Part shown: positions 1-5,081 of the stretch, in pieces
How the letters are laid out: the number at the start of each line of letters is the position of its first letter
Position numbering within the stretch: the stretch's first letter is position 1
Source of the DNA: an uncultured Porphyromonadaceae bacterium
GTDB taxonomy: Bacteria > Bacteroidota > Bacteroidia > Bacteroidales > Muribaculaceae
Length of the DNA: 5,081 nucleotides
Assembly (NCBI GenBank): GCA_938027385.1
Contig: CALJBF010000218.1
Location: forward strand, 1 to 5,081
Direction: 5' to 3'
Notes under the pieces: generated by a model
Told to the model about the DNA's origin: nothing
The model's input: the letters and a program-made list of their open reading frames with translations, nothing else
Databases searched by the model: none
Position numbers and translations under genes: made by a program

Positions 1-202
1 TGTCAAGGGTGCCGTCAGGCCTCACGGCCTCGCGACATACCCGCTCTCCTATCGCCGAGATTATGCGCGGGTCGGAATCCATTATGCGTTTGGCCTCCGA
101 GTCGCAGTCATATACCTCATATCCTTTGGCCGCAAGAATGCGACACACCACAGATTTGCCACTGCCGATGCCGCCGGTTATTGCGATAAGACGGGATTTC
201 AT
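1..202 (-). CDS. coaE: Dephospho-CoA kinase, N-terminal part (runs off left edge)
   Basis: CoaE phosphorylates the 3'-hydroxyl of dephospho-CoA with ATP, the final cytoplasmic step of coenzyme A synthesis. Only the first 67 codons are in the window. The protein begins MKSRLIAITGGIGSGKS, which contains the P-loop GGIGSGKS at residues 10-17. It continues with YDCDSEAKRIM around residues 31-41, which matches the family's conserved acidic D-x-D segment after the first helix. The N-terminal length before the P-loop is normal for CoaE, which supports this ATG. The start codon overlaps the stop of the upstream YbbR-domain gene in an ATGA, so the two are almost certainly co-transcribed and translationally coupled. 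The C-terminal two thirds (lid and CoA-binding domains) lie outside the window, so integrity cannot be judged. Confidence 0.95.
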   Translation of the reverse strand, partial: MKSRLIAITGGIGSGKSVVCRILAAKGYEVYDCDSEAKRIMDSDPRIISAIGERVCREAVRPDGTLD

Positions 203-1176
203 TTCTCTTCAATTACAAATTCCACCTCTGACGGCCTGACCGAAACGAACCGGTAATAATTGGGCAACGGCAATACCGTCACGGGGAGTTTTTTCTCGCC
301 GGGTCTGTAAGCACTGAAGTCAACGACAACCTTCACCGGCGACGAGTCACTGTTATAGAGACTTTTCGGCAAAAGGTAATCGACCTCGGCCATGGAGGGG
401 AATGTCACAAGGCGTTTCCCTGCCGGAACATTCCGTTGCGAAATCTCCACTTTCCGGGTCTTGGTGACAAGCGGCTCGACCGGAATGGTAACCTTTATCT
501 GCGACGGTACGGCGCGCATGCCGGGAGGCACAATCAGCGCGGCCGAGACATGTGCGGTATCGGTCAGCCCCGTGAGGATGATGGGTTGGGTAGTAAGGGT
601 TTTGATTCGGGAGCGCTCTTTTGAATTGGAGTAGAGCATCACGGTATCGGTCGACAGCGTGACGCGGCCGAAGGCTACCGCCGACGGAGCGGGGCGCACG
701 TCGGCGTCGATGCGTACTTTCACCGGTACACCCGGATTAGTCGTATAATGCAGCGAAAGCGAGTCGGGACGCACGGCGATTATGGTGGCTGATGACCCGA
801 ATATATTCCTGACGGCCGAATTGAGCTGCGCCTGCGTCATTAGCAGGTTATGGTCGCCGACTTTTGAGAACTCGTCATAATTGACGGTAAGCTCCGGCTG
901 GGTATTCCATGTGAATTTCATCAGTGCACTCCCTTTGTCTTTGACGGAAACGCTGACAGTGGGATTTGCGCCGGAGATTATGGTCATGTTGTCGGGGAAC
1001 CCGGCAAGCTTGAGTTTCAGCCGATAGTCGTGCTGAACCTCGTCATTAAGCGCCATCAGCACCCAGAACACCGCCGATATGGCCAGAAATACAAGAAAAG
1101 TGAGGGCATTGCGCCCCTTTACGGTGCGCAAGCCCTCTTTTACTTTATCGTATAACTGACGCGGATTCATCGGCAT
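199..1176 (-). CDS. YbbR-like domain protein, single-pass membrane anchored
   Basis: A 325-aa protein with a short basic N-terminus (residues 1-22), one hydrophobic segment at about 25-43 (LTFLVFLAISAVFWVL core), and a long beta-rich remainder expected outside the cytoplasmic membrane. The soluble part reads as about three YbbR-type repeats: roughly 50-143, 148-236 and 240-323. Each has alternating hydrophobic strands and ends in a segment such as VRPDSLSLHY, PSQIKVTIPV or VRPSEVEFVIEE. In Firmicutes, YbbR (CdaR) binds and regulates the diadenylate cyclase CdaA. No cyclase is next to it here, so the role in this organism is unknown. The gene follows yajC after 36 nt and overlaps coaE by 4 nt. 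The chosen ATG has an AGGTG about 8 nt upstream. A second in-frame ATG two codons later is an equally possible start. Confidence 0.88.
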   Translation of the reverse strand: MPMNPRQLYDKVKEGLRTVKGRNALTFLVFLAISAVFWVLMALNDEVQHDYRLKLKLAGFPDNMTIISGANPTVSVSVKDKGSALMKFTWNTQPELTVNYDEFSKVGDHNLLMTQAQLNSAVRNIFGSSATIIAVRPDSLSLHYTTNPGVPVKVRIDADVRPAPSAVAFGRVTLSTDTVMLYSNSKERSRIKTLTTQPIILTGLTDTAHVSAALIVPPGMRAVPSQIKVTIPVEPLVTKTRKVEISQRNVPAGKRLVTFPSMAEVDYLLPKSLYNSDSSPVKVVVDFSAYRPGEKKLPVTVLPLPNYYRFVSVRPSEVEFVIEEK

Positions 1177-1212
1177 GAACTGTCACCTGCATTAGAGGTT
1201 GCCGGTGCGGTA

Positions 1213-1548
1213 TCAGTTGGCTTTTGCGGCCTGCTGTTCCTGAGCCTCGGCGGCCGAAGGATATACCGAGCCCTTATCGATCTCGATAGTCACGTCATTG
1301 GCTATCGAAATCATCATCGAGGTCTCTTTGATCTCCTTGATGCGGCCGTAGATACCGCCGGCGGTGATGATTTTGTCACCTTTCTTGAGACCTTCGCGGA
1401 ATTTCTTGATCTCTTTCTGTTTCTTCTGCTGGGGGCGGATCATCAGGAAGTAGAAGATGGCGATCAGCAGGACTATCATGATCATGCTTGACCAGCCGGA
1501 GCCCTGGCCGGCTGCGGCGGCATCGAGGGTAATGAGATTTGATAACAT
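1213..1548 (-). CDS. yajC: Preprotein translocase accessory subunit YajC
   Basis: A 111-aa inner-membrane protein with the hallmark YajC layout. A short N-terminus is followed by one transmembrane helix at about 21-38, running straight into the diagnostic IRPQQKKQKE (37-46). Next comes a small cytoplasmic domain with GDKIITAGGIYGRIKEI (57-73) and the hydrophobic strands SMMISIANDVTIEIDKGSV (77-95). The tail (98-111) is Ala/Gln/Glu-rich and low complexity. In bacteria YajC associates with SecDF and SecYEG. It is not essential for export in E. coli and its precise role is unsettled. It lies 81 nt downstream of nusB and 36 nt upstream of the YbbR-domain gene. The 81-nt nusB-yajC gap shows no TAnnTTTG box or strong hairpin, so read-through from the nusB promoter is the simplest reading. 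Confidence 0.96.
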   Translation of the reverse strand: MLSNLITLDAAAAGQGSGWSSMIMIVLLIAIFYFLMIRPQQKKQKEIKKFREGLKKGDKIITAGGIYGRIKEIKETSMMISIANDVTIEIDKGSVYPSAAEAQEQQAAKAN

Positions 1549-1629
1549 TTCGGTTCTGTTTTCTGGTGTTGGGAATTAGTTCTTTGTTTTCCGGGAGAGA
1601 ATCTGGAGTCTGAGTGCTGTGCGGCAGGG

Positions 1630-3057
1630 TTATTTCAGAAGTTTGCCCTCTTCGCGCAGATAATTGCTGACGCTGAAGAGCAGACCGTTGATGAACTGAC
1701 CGCTGCGGGGCGAGCTGTAATAGTTGGCGATCTCGATGAACTCGTTGATGGTGACGGGCACCGGCACCGACGGGATGTTGAGCATCTCGGCGATTGCCGT
1801 GATGAGAATCACGATATCCATGAACGCGAGGCGCTCGGGATCCCACTGGTTCGAGTTGATGAACTTATCGATATAGCCACGATACTCCTCGCGGTGATTT
1901 ACAGCGTCGACAAACAGCTCGGGCCCGAAACGGGCGTCCTCCTCATCCTTGAACATGGGCAGGAGGTTTATCTCGCGGTTACCGGTCACGGCCATCTGCC
2001 TGATGGTCTTGGTGACGAATGTGCCGATGATGGCAAGGTCGTCGTTCCAGTATACCGATTTCGACTCAAGAGCCTCGGCCAGTGCGTCAGACGGATAGAT
2101 GACATTCTTGAGCAACTGACGCCAGAGGTCGCAGTCGGCGGCCAGCGACTGGCTGTCTGAGGCCATGTACTCCTTGTATATCTCGGACTCGCGTATGTTG
2201 TCCATCAGTTCCTTGAGCAGGAAATAGTCGCTGTCCCACGAGATGGGGTGTTTCTTGGCATATTCCTCGATGGCGGGATGTGCGGCAATCGCCTCTACGA
2301 AACGGTTGTTCACGAACCGCATGTTGGGGTTGAGGTCTTCAGGCGTGGGACAATATTTCTCTTTGGCGCTCTCAAGACGCTCAGCCTCCAGACGGGTGAG
2401 GTTCACCGGCAGAAGAAGAAGGGCGTGATAGAGGTCGTATGCCTTTTCAAGCGATGTGTCGAGGGCTTTGCGGGCATTGACAAGCGAGGCACGTGTGTCA
2501 TGGAAACTCGTGAGCGTGTCTTTGAGCATGGCGAATGCCATTTCATAGCCTGCGAGCGTGAATTCGGGATTTTTGCGGGCGGCCTCGATGAAAAGCGGCT
2601 CCTTCATGATGACGGTGGCCATCACAACAGTCCAGAATTTCGTTTCCTCCTCAAGGTCGCGTTTGCGTTTCTTGCGGAAATCGGTATACACCGCCGATTC
2701 TATGATTTTGCCATAGATTCTGAGCATTGCACCGTCGAGGCTGTCAATGCCTGAGTTTTCGGCGCCGATAAGCTGGCGCACGTCGGTGTCGGCGGCAAGC
2801 GCGCGGGCCACGATGCTTTCTGAAAGCACGTTGGCGTTTCCGACCGACTCCATCGGCGACTTCCAGTCGCCTGTCTTCACCTTGTAACCTGCAAGTTCGA
2901 GCAGTGTCAGCAACAGGTTGCGATATAGCCAGAGTGCATATCTGCCGTCACGCGAGTCTTTTACCGGCGCTGTGGCAATACGGAAATCACTACGGGTCAG
3001 CAGATATGAATAAAGCATCTGCACAACCTTGATACGTATCAGTATACGGTTGATCAT
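1630..3057 (-). CDS. nusB: Transcription antitermination factor NusB, enlarged form
   Basis: NusB pairs with ribosomal protein S10 (NusE) on boxA RNA and supports antitermination, mainly of rRNA operons. The 475-aa product starts MINRILIRIKVVQMLYSYLL, the typical Arg-rich first helix. The C-terminus carries the NusB core: WDPERLAFMDIVIL (405-418), VPVTINEFIEIANYYSSP (433-450) and SGQFINGLL (452-460). The central segment around 203-353 has the Bacteroidota-type pattern KAYDLY, TPEDLNPN, SEIYKEYM, LW, VYWNDD. From memory of the family, E. coli NusB is about 140 aa and Bacteroides NusB about 300 aa. This one is about 165 residues longer, the excess lying between residues 22 and 200, and it resembles a diverged copy of the central segment. 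The ATG at 3057 is chosen because homology begins exactly there. An in-frame ATG 46 codons upstream would translate the terminator hairpin and promoter. It is first in the nusB-yajC-YbbR-coaE unit. Confidence 0.92.
   Translation of the reverse strand: MINRILIRIKVVQMLYSYLLTRSDFRIATAPVKDSRDGRYALWLYRNLLLTLLELAGYKVKTGDWKSPMESVGNANVLSESIVARALAADTDVRQLIGAENSGIDSLDGAMLRIYGKIIESAVYTDFRKKRKRDLEEETKFWTVVMATVIMKEPLFIEAARKNPEFTLAGYEMAFAMLKDTLTSFHDTRASLVNARKALDTSLEKAYDLYHALLLLPVNLTRLEAERLESAKEKYCPTPEDLNPNMRFVNNRFVEAIAAHPAIEEYAKKHPISWDSDYFLLKELMDNIRESEIYKEYMASDSQSLAADCDLWRQLLKNVIYPSDALAEALESKSVYWNDDLAIIGTFVTKTIRQMAVTGNREINLLPMFKDEEDARFGPELFVDAVNHREEYRGYIDKFINSNQWDPERLAFMDIVILITAIAEMLNIPSVPVPVTINEFIEIANYYSSPRSGQFINGLLFSVSNYLREEGKLLK
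1999..2451 (-). repeat. nusB: NusB internal repeat copy B (canonical copy)
   Basis: Residues about 203-353 of NusB, the copy that keeps the motifs expected in Bacteroidota NusB: AYDLYHALLLL (206-216), TPEDLNPN (238-245), ESEIYKEYM (290-298), LW (311-312), SVYWNDD (334-340) and FVTKTI (347-352). Because this copy is directly joined to the conserved C-terminal core, it is probably the original segment and copy A the added one. Confidence 0.6.
2509..2946 (-). repeat. nusB: NusB internal repeat copy A (protein level)
   Basis: Residues about 38-183 of NusB. By eye this aligns with residues 203-353 at a nearly constant offset of 165-171 residues. Anchor pairs include ALWLYRNLLL/AYDLYHALLL, the N-x-x-(V/F)-(L/V) segments beginning at N74/N245, KIIESAVYTDF/NIRESEIYKEY, FW141-142/LW311-312, VI149-150/VI319-320, EA158-159/EA328-329 and TL181/TI351. 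From residue 117 to 183 the match needs no gap (offset 170), with about 20% identity by hand count. This copy has lost the TPEDLNPN-like and YWNDD-like motifs of the canonical segment. It is a divergent protein-level repeat; I did not see a conserved DNA-level repeat. Confidence 0.6.
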
Positions 3058-3063
3058 CTTTCG

Positions 3064-3092
3064 ATAACTTGTTATAAGCCCCCCGCCGGGGG
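3064..3092 (-). promoter_or_regulatory. Structured nusB leader: GC hairpin plus AT palindrome
   Basis: Between the predicted nusB transcription start and the ATG lie two inverted repeats. The first in the transcript (3080-3092) is CCCCC-GGC-GGGGG, a 5-bp all-GC stem with a 3-nt loop, very near the expected 5' end. The second (3064-3075) is ATAAC-AA-GTTAT, ending 6 nt before the start codon. The loop of the second is too tight for all five pairs as RNA; it may fold as a 4-bp stem or be a DNA palindrome. Possible roles are mRNA 5'-end stability or control of nusB initiation. The repeats are seen directly; any function is inferred. Confidence 0.4.
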
Positions 3093-3101
3093 AATTTGCC
3101 G

Positions 3102-3109
3102 CAAAGTTA
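3102..3109 (-). promoter_or_regulatory. nusB promoter, Bacteroidota-type -7 box TAACTTTG
   Basis: On the minus strand this reads TAACTTTG, an exact match to the Bacteroidota primary-sigma -7 consensus TAnnTTTG. It lies 44 nt upstream of the nusB ATG, so transcription should begin near 3094-3097 and give a leader of about 40 nt. A clear -33 TTG/TTTG element is not visible at the usual spacing, because that region (about 3128-3133) falls inside the loop of the upstream terminator hairpin. The box begins 1 nt after the terminator's T-tract. Confidence 0.7.
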
Positions 3110-3110
3110 C

Positions 3111-3150
3111 AAAAAATCGCCGTACCAGCTATGTGATACGGCGATTTTTT
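3111..3150 (-). terminator. Intrinsic terminator after thiL
   Basis: A perfect 14-bp inverted repeat, AAAAAATCGCCGTA (3111-3124) and TACGGCGATTTTTT (3137-3150), separated by a 12-nt loop. Read on the minus strand it gives a stem with the GC-rich centre CGCCGTA/TACGGCG followed by six Ts, the form of a Rho-independent terminator. It starts 78 nt after the thiL stop. The arms are symmetric, with T-tracts in both directions, so it could also stop plus-strand transcripts, although no plus-strand gene converges on it. Confidence 0.85.
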
Positions 3151-3176
3151 TGGTCTGCCGCCGATGTCACAACGGC

Positions 3177-3215
3177 CTTGCAGAGCCCTCGCCATATAGT
3201 GGCGACGCCTGCAAG
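3177..3215 (-). other. Two-part stem-loop in the thiL 3' untranslated region
   Basis: An outer 7-bp stem, CTTGCAG (3177-3183) with CTGCAAG (3209-3215), encloses an asymmetric internal loop (5 and 3 nt) and an inner 6-bp stem, TCGCCA (3189-3194) with TGGCGA (3200-3205), closed by a 5-nt loop. It begins 13 nt after the thiL stop and has no following T-tract, so it is not itself an intrinsic terminator. It might protect the mRNA 3' end or be a remnant of a small element. It does not resemble a TPP riboswitch, which would also be expected upstream of the gene. Confidence 0.4.
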
Positions 3216-3228
3216 ACGAACATGACGG

Positions 3229-4278
3229 TTACAAGGGCGCGTCGGGAGTCTGCTCGTCGGCGAGAGGATTCCAGCCCTGGGCGCGAATCTGCATCTCGTT
3301 GCCGTCACGGATCACGAGGGCGCAACCGAGTTCGGGTTTGGTCATGTGGCCGATTACGCGGACACCCGGCACTTTCTTGATCTCGTCGTGGGCATGGAGG
3401 GGAACAGTGAAAAGTAGTTCGTAGTCCTCGCCGCCGTTCATAGCAGCGGTGACAAGGTTCATGTTGAGTTCCTCGGCCATCAGTGCCGTCTGATAGTCGA
3501 TGGGGATGCGGTCTTCATAAACACGGCAGCCTGTATGGCTGGCCTTGCAGATATGGAGCAGTTCCGACGAAAGACCGTCGGAGACATCCATCATCGATGT
3601 CGGCACGATGCCCGCATTGGCAAGGGCATTGACGATATCGCGCCGGGCCTCAGGTTTAAGCTGACGCTCGATGAGATATTCCTTGCCGCCGAACTCGGGC
3701 TGGAAATCTTTCTGCCCGGCCGAGGCCACCTTCTCGCGCTCAAGCAACTGCAGCCCCATGTAGGCGGCGCCAAGATCACCCGAGACACAGATAAGGTCGG
3801 TATCCTTTGCACCCGAACGGTAGACGATGCGGTCTTTGGGAGCGTCACCGATGGCGGTGATGGAGATGACAAGCCCGGAGCGCGACGACGTGGTGTCGCC
3901 CCCTACAAGATCTACCCCGTAAATCTCGCACGCGAGGCGGATGCCGCTGTACAGTTCCTCAAGATGCTCTACGGTAAACCGCTGCGAAACGGCAAGCGAC
4001 ACAGTGATCTGCCTCGGGTGGCCGTTCATGGCGTATATGTCAGAGAAATTGACAATGGCCGATTTGTAGCCGAGGTGTTTCAGCGGTGTGTATGTGAGGT
4101 CGAAATGAATCCCCTCGACAAGCAGGTCGGTCGAGACAAGCACTTCGGTATCCTTGTATTCAAGGACAGCGCAGTCATCGCCCACCCCCTTGAGTGTCGA
4201 CGGATTCTTAAGCTGAATGTCTCGGGTAAGGCGGTCAATCAGGCCGAATTCACCGAGTTTTGAAATTTCAGTTTCCAA
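3229..4278 (-). CDS. thiL: Thiamine-monophosphate kinase ThiL (TTG start)
   Basis: ThiL phosphorylates thiamine monophosphate with ATP to make thiamine diphosphate, the active cofactor. It belongs to the PurM/HypE/SelD-like ATP-binding fold. The 349-aa product shows the ordered family motifs: LGEFGLIDRL (8-17), GVGDDCAVL (31-39, metal/ATP-binding acids), STDLLVEGIHF (49-59), NFSDIYAMNG (77-86), VGGDTT (125-130), SGDLG (166-170), MDVSDGLSSEL (230-240) and GGEDYELLF (282-290). It ends in GWNPL and a short tail, which is full length for the family. Homology starts at about LETEISKLGEFG. The only usable codon there is TTG at 4278-4276, since no ATG or GTG lies in frame between the upstream stop region and the conserved metal-binding motif. 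An ATG at 4416 is in frame but sits inside the upstream gene and encodes unrelated sequence. The gene follows the phosphorylase by 25 nt and is probably co-transcribed with it. Confidence 0.94.
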   Translation of the reverse strand: METEISKLGEFGLIDRLTRDIQLKNPSTLKGVGDDCAVLEYKDTEVLVSTDLLVEGIHFDLTYTPLKHLGYKSAIVNFSDIYAMNGHPRQITVSLAVSQRFTVEHLEELYSGIRLACEIYGVDLVGGDTTSSRSGLVISITAIGDAPKDRIVYRSGAKDTDLICVSGDLGAAYMGLQLLEREKVASAGQKDFQPEFGGKEYLIERQLKPEARRDIVNALANAGIVPTSMMDVSDGLSSELLHICKASHTGCRVYEDRIPIDYQTALMAEELNMNLVTAAMNGGEDYELLFTVPLHAHDEIKKVPGVRVIGHMTKPELGCALVIRDGNEMQIRAQGWNPLADEQTPDAPL

Positions 4279-4303
4279 TGTCGATATGATTTTTATCGGA
4301 ATT

Positions 4304-5081
4304 TCAGAGTGCGCCGACAAGGTCGTGAACAAGAGCCTTGGTGACAGGTTCGGCCGTGACGGCGGCAGCCTGCACCTCTTCGTGCGTGGGCACCTGGGTG
4401 ACATCCTTGCCGCCAAGGTCGGTGATTACCGACAGACCGAAGACTTCCATGCCGCCATGTATGGCCACGATGACTTCAGGAACGGTGGACATGCCCACGG
4501 CATCGCCGCCGATAATGCGGAAATACTCGTATTCAGCCGGGGTCTCGAATGTCGGGCCGGGGGTACCCACATACACGCCGTGCATCAGACGGATATCTTT
4601 CTCGGCAGCCAGCCTGTCGGCAATGGCGACAAGCCGCTTGCTGTAGGCGTTGGTCATGGCGGGGAAACGCTCGCCAAGTTCCTTGTAGTTTTTGCCACGG
4701 AGCGGATTTTCGGGGAAAAGGTTGATATGGTCGGTGATGACCATCACGTCGCCGACCCGGAACTCCTTGTTCATGCCGCCGGCGGCATTCGATACAATCA
4801 GCGTCTCCACGCCAAGGGCTCGCATTACGCGCACCGGGAAGGTGACGGTCTTCATGTCGTAACCCTCATAATAGTGGAAACGGCCCTGCATGGCCATGAC
4901 CCGCTTTCCGGCGAGCGTGCCGAAAATGAAGTTTCCGCTGTGCCCCTCTACGGTTGATACGGGGAAGTTGGGGATCTCGCTGTAAGGAATCACGGTCTTA
5001 TCCTCGATCATATCGGCCAAAGGGCCGAGGCCTGTGCCGAGGATTATGGCTATTTTTGGCATGTCGGCGACTTTCTCACGC
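4304..5081 (-). CDS. punA: Purine nucleoside phosphorylase, trimeric family (5' end outside window)
   Basis: This enzyme cleaves purine (deoxy)nucleosides with phosphate to free base and (deoxy)ribose 1-phosphate in purine salvage. Numbering from the first visible Met (5062): GTGLG at 9-13 and EGHSG at 39-43 (phosphate loops), GRFHYYEGY at 60-68, SNAAGG at 91-96, GPTFETPAE at 169-177 with the base-binding Glu173, and GMSTVPEVIVA at 190-200. These are the signatures of the trimeric PNP/MTAP family. The frame stays open to the window edge and the upstream residues REKVAD fit the family's N-terminal helix. The Met at 5062 is therefore probably internal and about 10-15 residues lie outside. The residue matching human Asn243 is Asp215 (VITD), a change linked to acceptance of 6-amino purines. 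The gene is followed after 25 nt by thiL. Confidence 0.93.
   Translation of the reverse strand, partial: REKVADMPKIAIILGTGLGPLADMIEDKTVIPYSEIPNFPVSTVEGHSGNFIFGTLAGKRVMAMQGRFHYYEGYDMKTVTFPVRVMRALGVETLIVSNAAGGMNKEFRVGDVMVITDHINLFPENPLRGKNYKELGERFPAMTNAYSKRLVAIADRLAAEKDIRLMHGVYVGTPGPTFETPAEYEYFRIIGGDAVGMSTVPEVIVAIHGGMEVFGLSVITDLGGKDVTQVPTHEEVQAAAVTAEPVTKALVHDLVGAL

Noticed and set aside
1376..1846. A 156-codon minus-strand frame spanning the end of nusB, the intergenic gap and the start of yajC.
   Set aside because: It is out of frame with both recognised genes, is rich in Arg, His and Gln, and resembles no known protein.
2243..2754. Plus-strand open frames opposite nusB.
   Set aside because: Antisense shadows of a conserved gene, with no promoter, no recognisable protein family and unnatural composition.
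3058..3195. A 46-codon in-frame N-terminal extension of NusB from an ATG at 3195.
   Set aside because: It would translate through the thiL terminator hairpin, the TAACTTTG box and the GC hairpin. NusB homology begins exactly at the ATG at 3057.
3058..3228. A TPP riboswitch or other known riboswitch in the thiL-nusB gap.
   Set aside because: No TPP-box-like conserved segments are visible, and the region lies downstream of thiL rather than upstream of a thiamine gene.
4279..4416. ThiL start at the ATG at 4416, giving a 395-aa protein.
   Set aside because: The extra 46 residues overlap the phosphorylase in another frame, are Arg/Pro/Ser-rich and match nothing in ThiL; homology starts at the TTG at 4278.
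3535..4957. Two long plus-strand open frames (3535-4263 and 4217-4957, about 240 codons each) opposite thiL and the phosphorylase.
   Set aside because: They are antisense to clearly recognisable enzymes and show no recognisable domain; long antisense frames are common over GC-rich third positions of real genes.
5060..5062. ATG at 5062 as the true start of the purine nucleoside phosphorylase.
   Set aside because: The frame remains open to the window edge, the upstream REKVAD fits the usual N-terminal helix, and the GTGLG loop would otherwise lie unusually close to the start.

Overview
This looks like chromosomal DNA from a member of the Bacteroidota, most likely order Bacteroidales. The evidence is the gene content and order (nusB, yajC, YbbR-domain gene, coaE), protein sequences that read like Bacteroidales orthologues, an exact TAnnTTTG-type promoter -7 box in front of nusB, and the lack of clear Shine-Dalgarno sequences before most starts. 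The fairly high GC for the order and the long, insertion-bearing NusB would fit a Muribaculaceae-like lineage, but that family-level placement is inference.

All real genes are on the minus strand, so the biological order runs from right to left. Two transcription units are visible. The first ends in the window: a purine nucleoside phosphorylase (5' end beyond the right edge) followed after 25 nt by thiL (thiamine-monophosphate kinase), which appears to start at TTG. The 171-nt gap after thiL (3058-3228) holds a small two-part stem-loop, a strong T-flanked terminator hairpin, and then, directly abutting it, the promoter and short structured leader of the next unit.

The second unit is nusB - yajC - YbbR-domain protein - coaE. 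The last gene runs off the left edge and overlaps its predecessor by ATGA. The unit combines transcription antitermination (NusB), a Sec-translocase accessory subunit (YajC), a membrane-anchored YbbR protein of unknown role in this phylum, and the last step of coenzyme A synthesis (CoaE). These are housekeeping functions and coding density is high. I see no mobile element, CRISPR array, RNA gene or defence system.

The most notable features are the enlarged NusB (475 aa), whose extra N-terminal half seems to be a diverged tandem copy of its own central domain; the packed terminator/promoter junction upstream of it; the TTG start of thiL; and an Asn-to-Asp change at the base-recognition position of the purine nucleoside phosphorylase. 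I did not find an obvious new multi-gene system.
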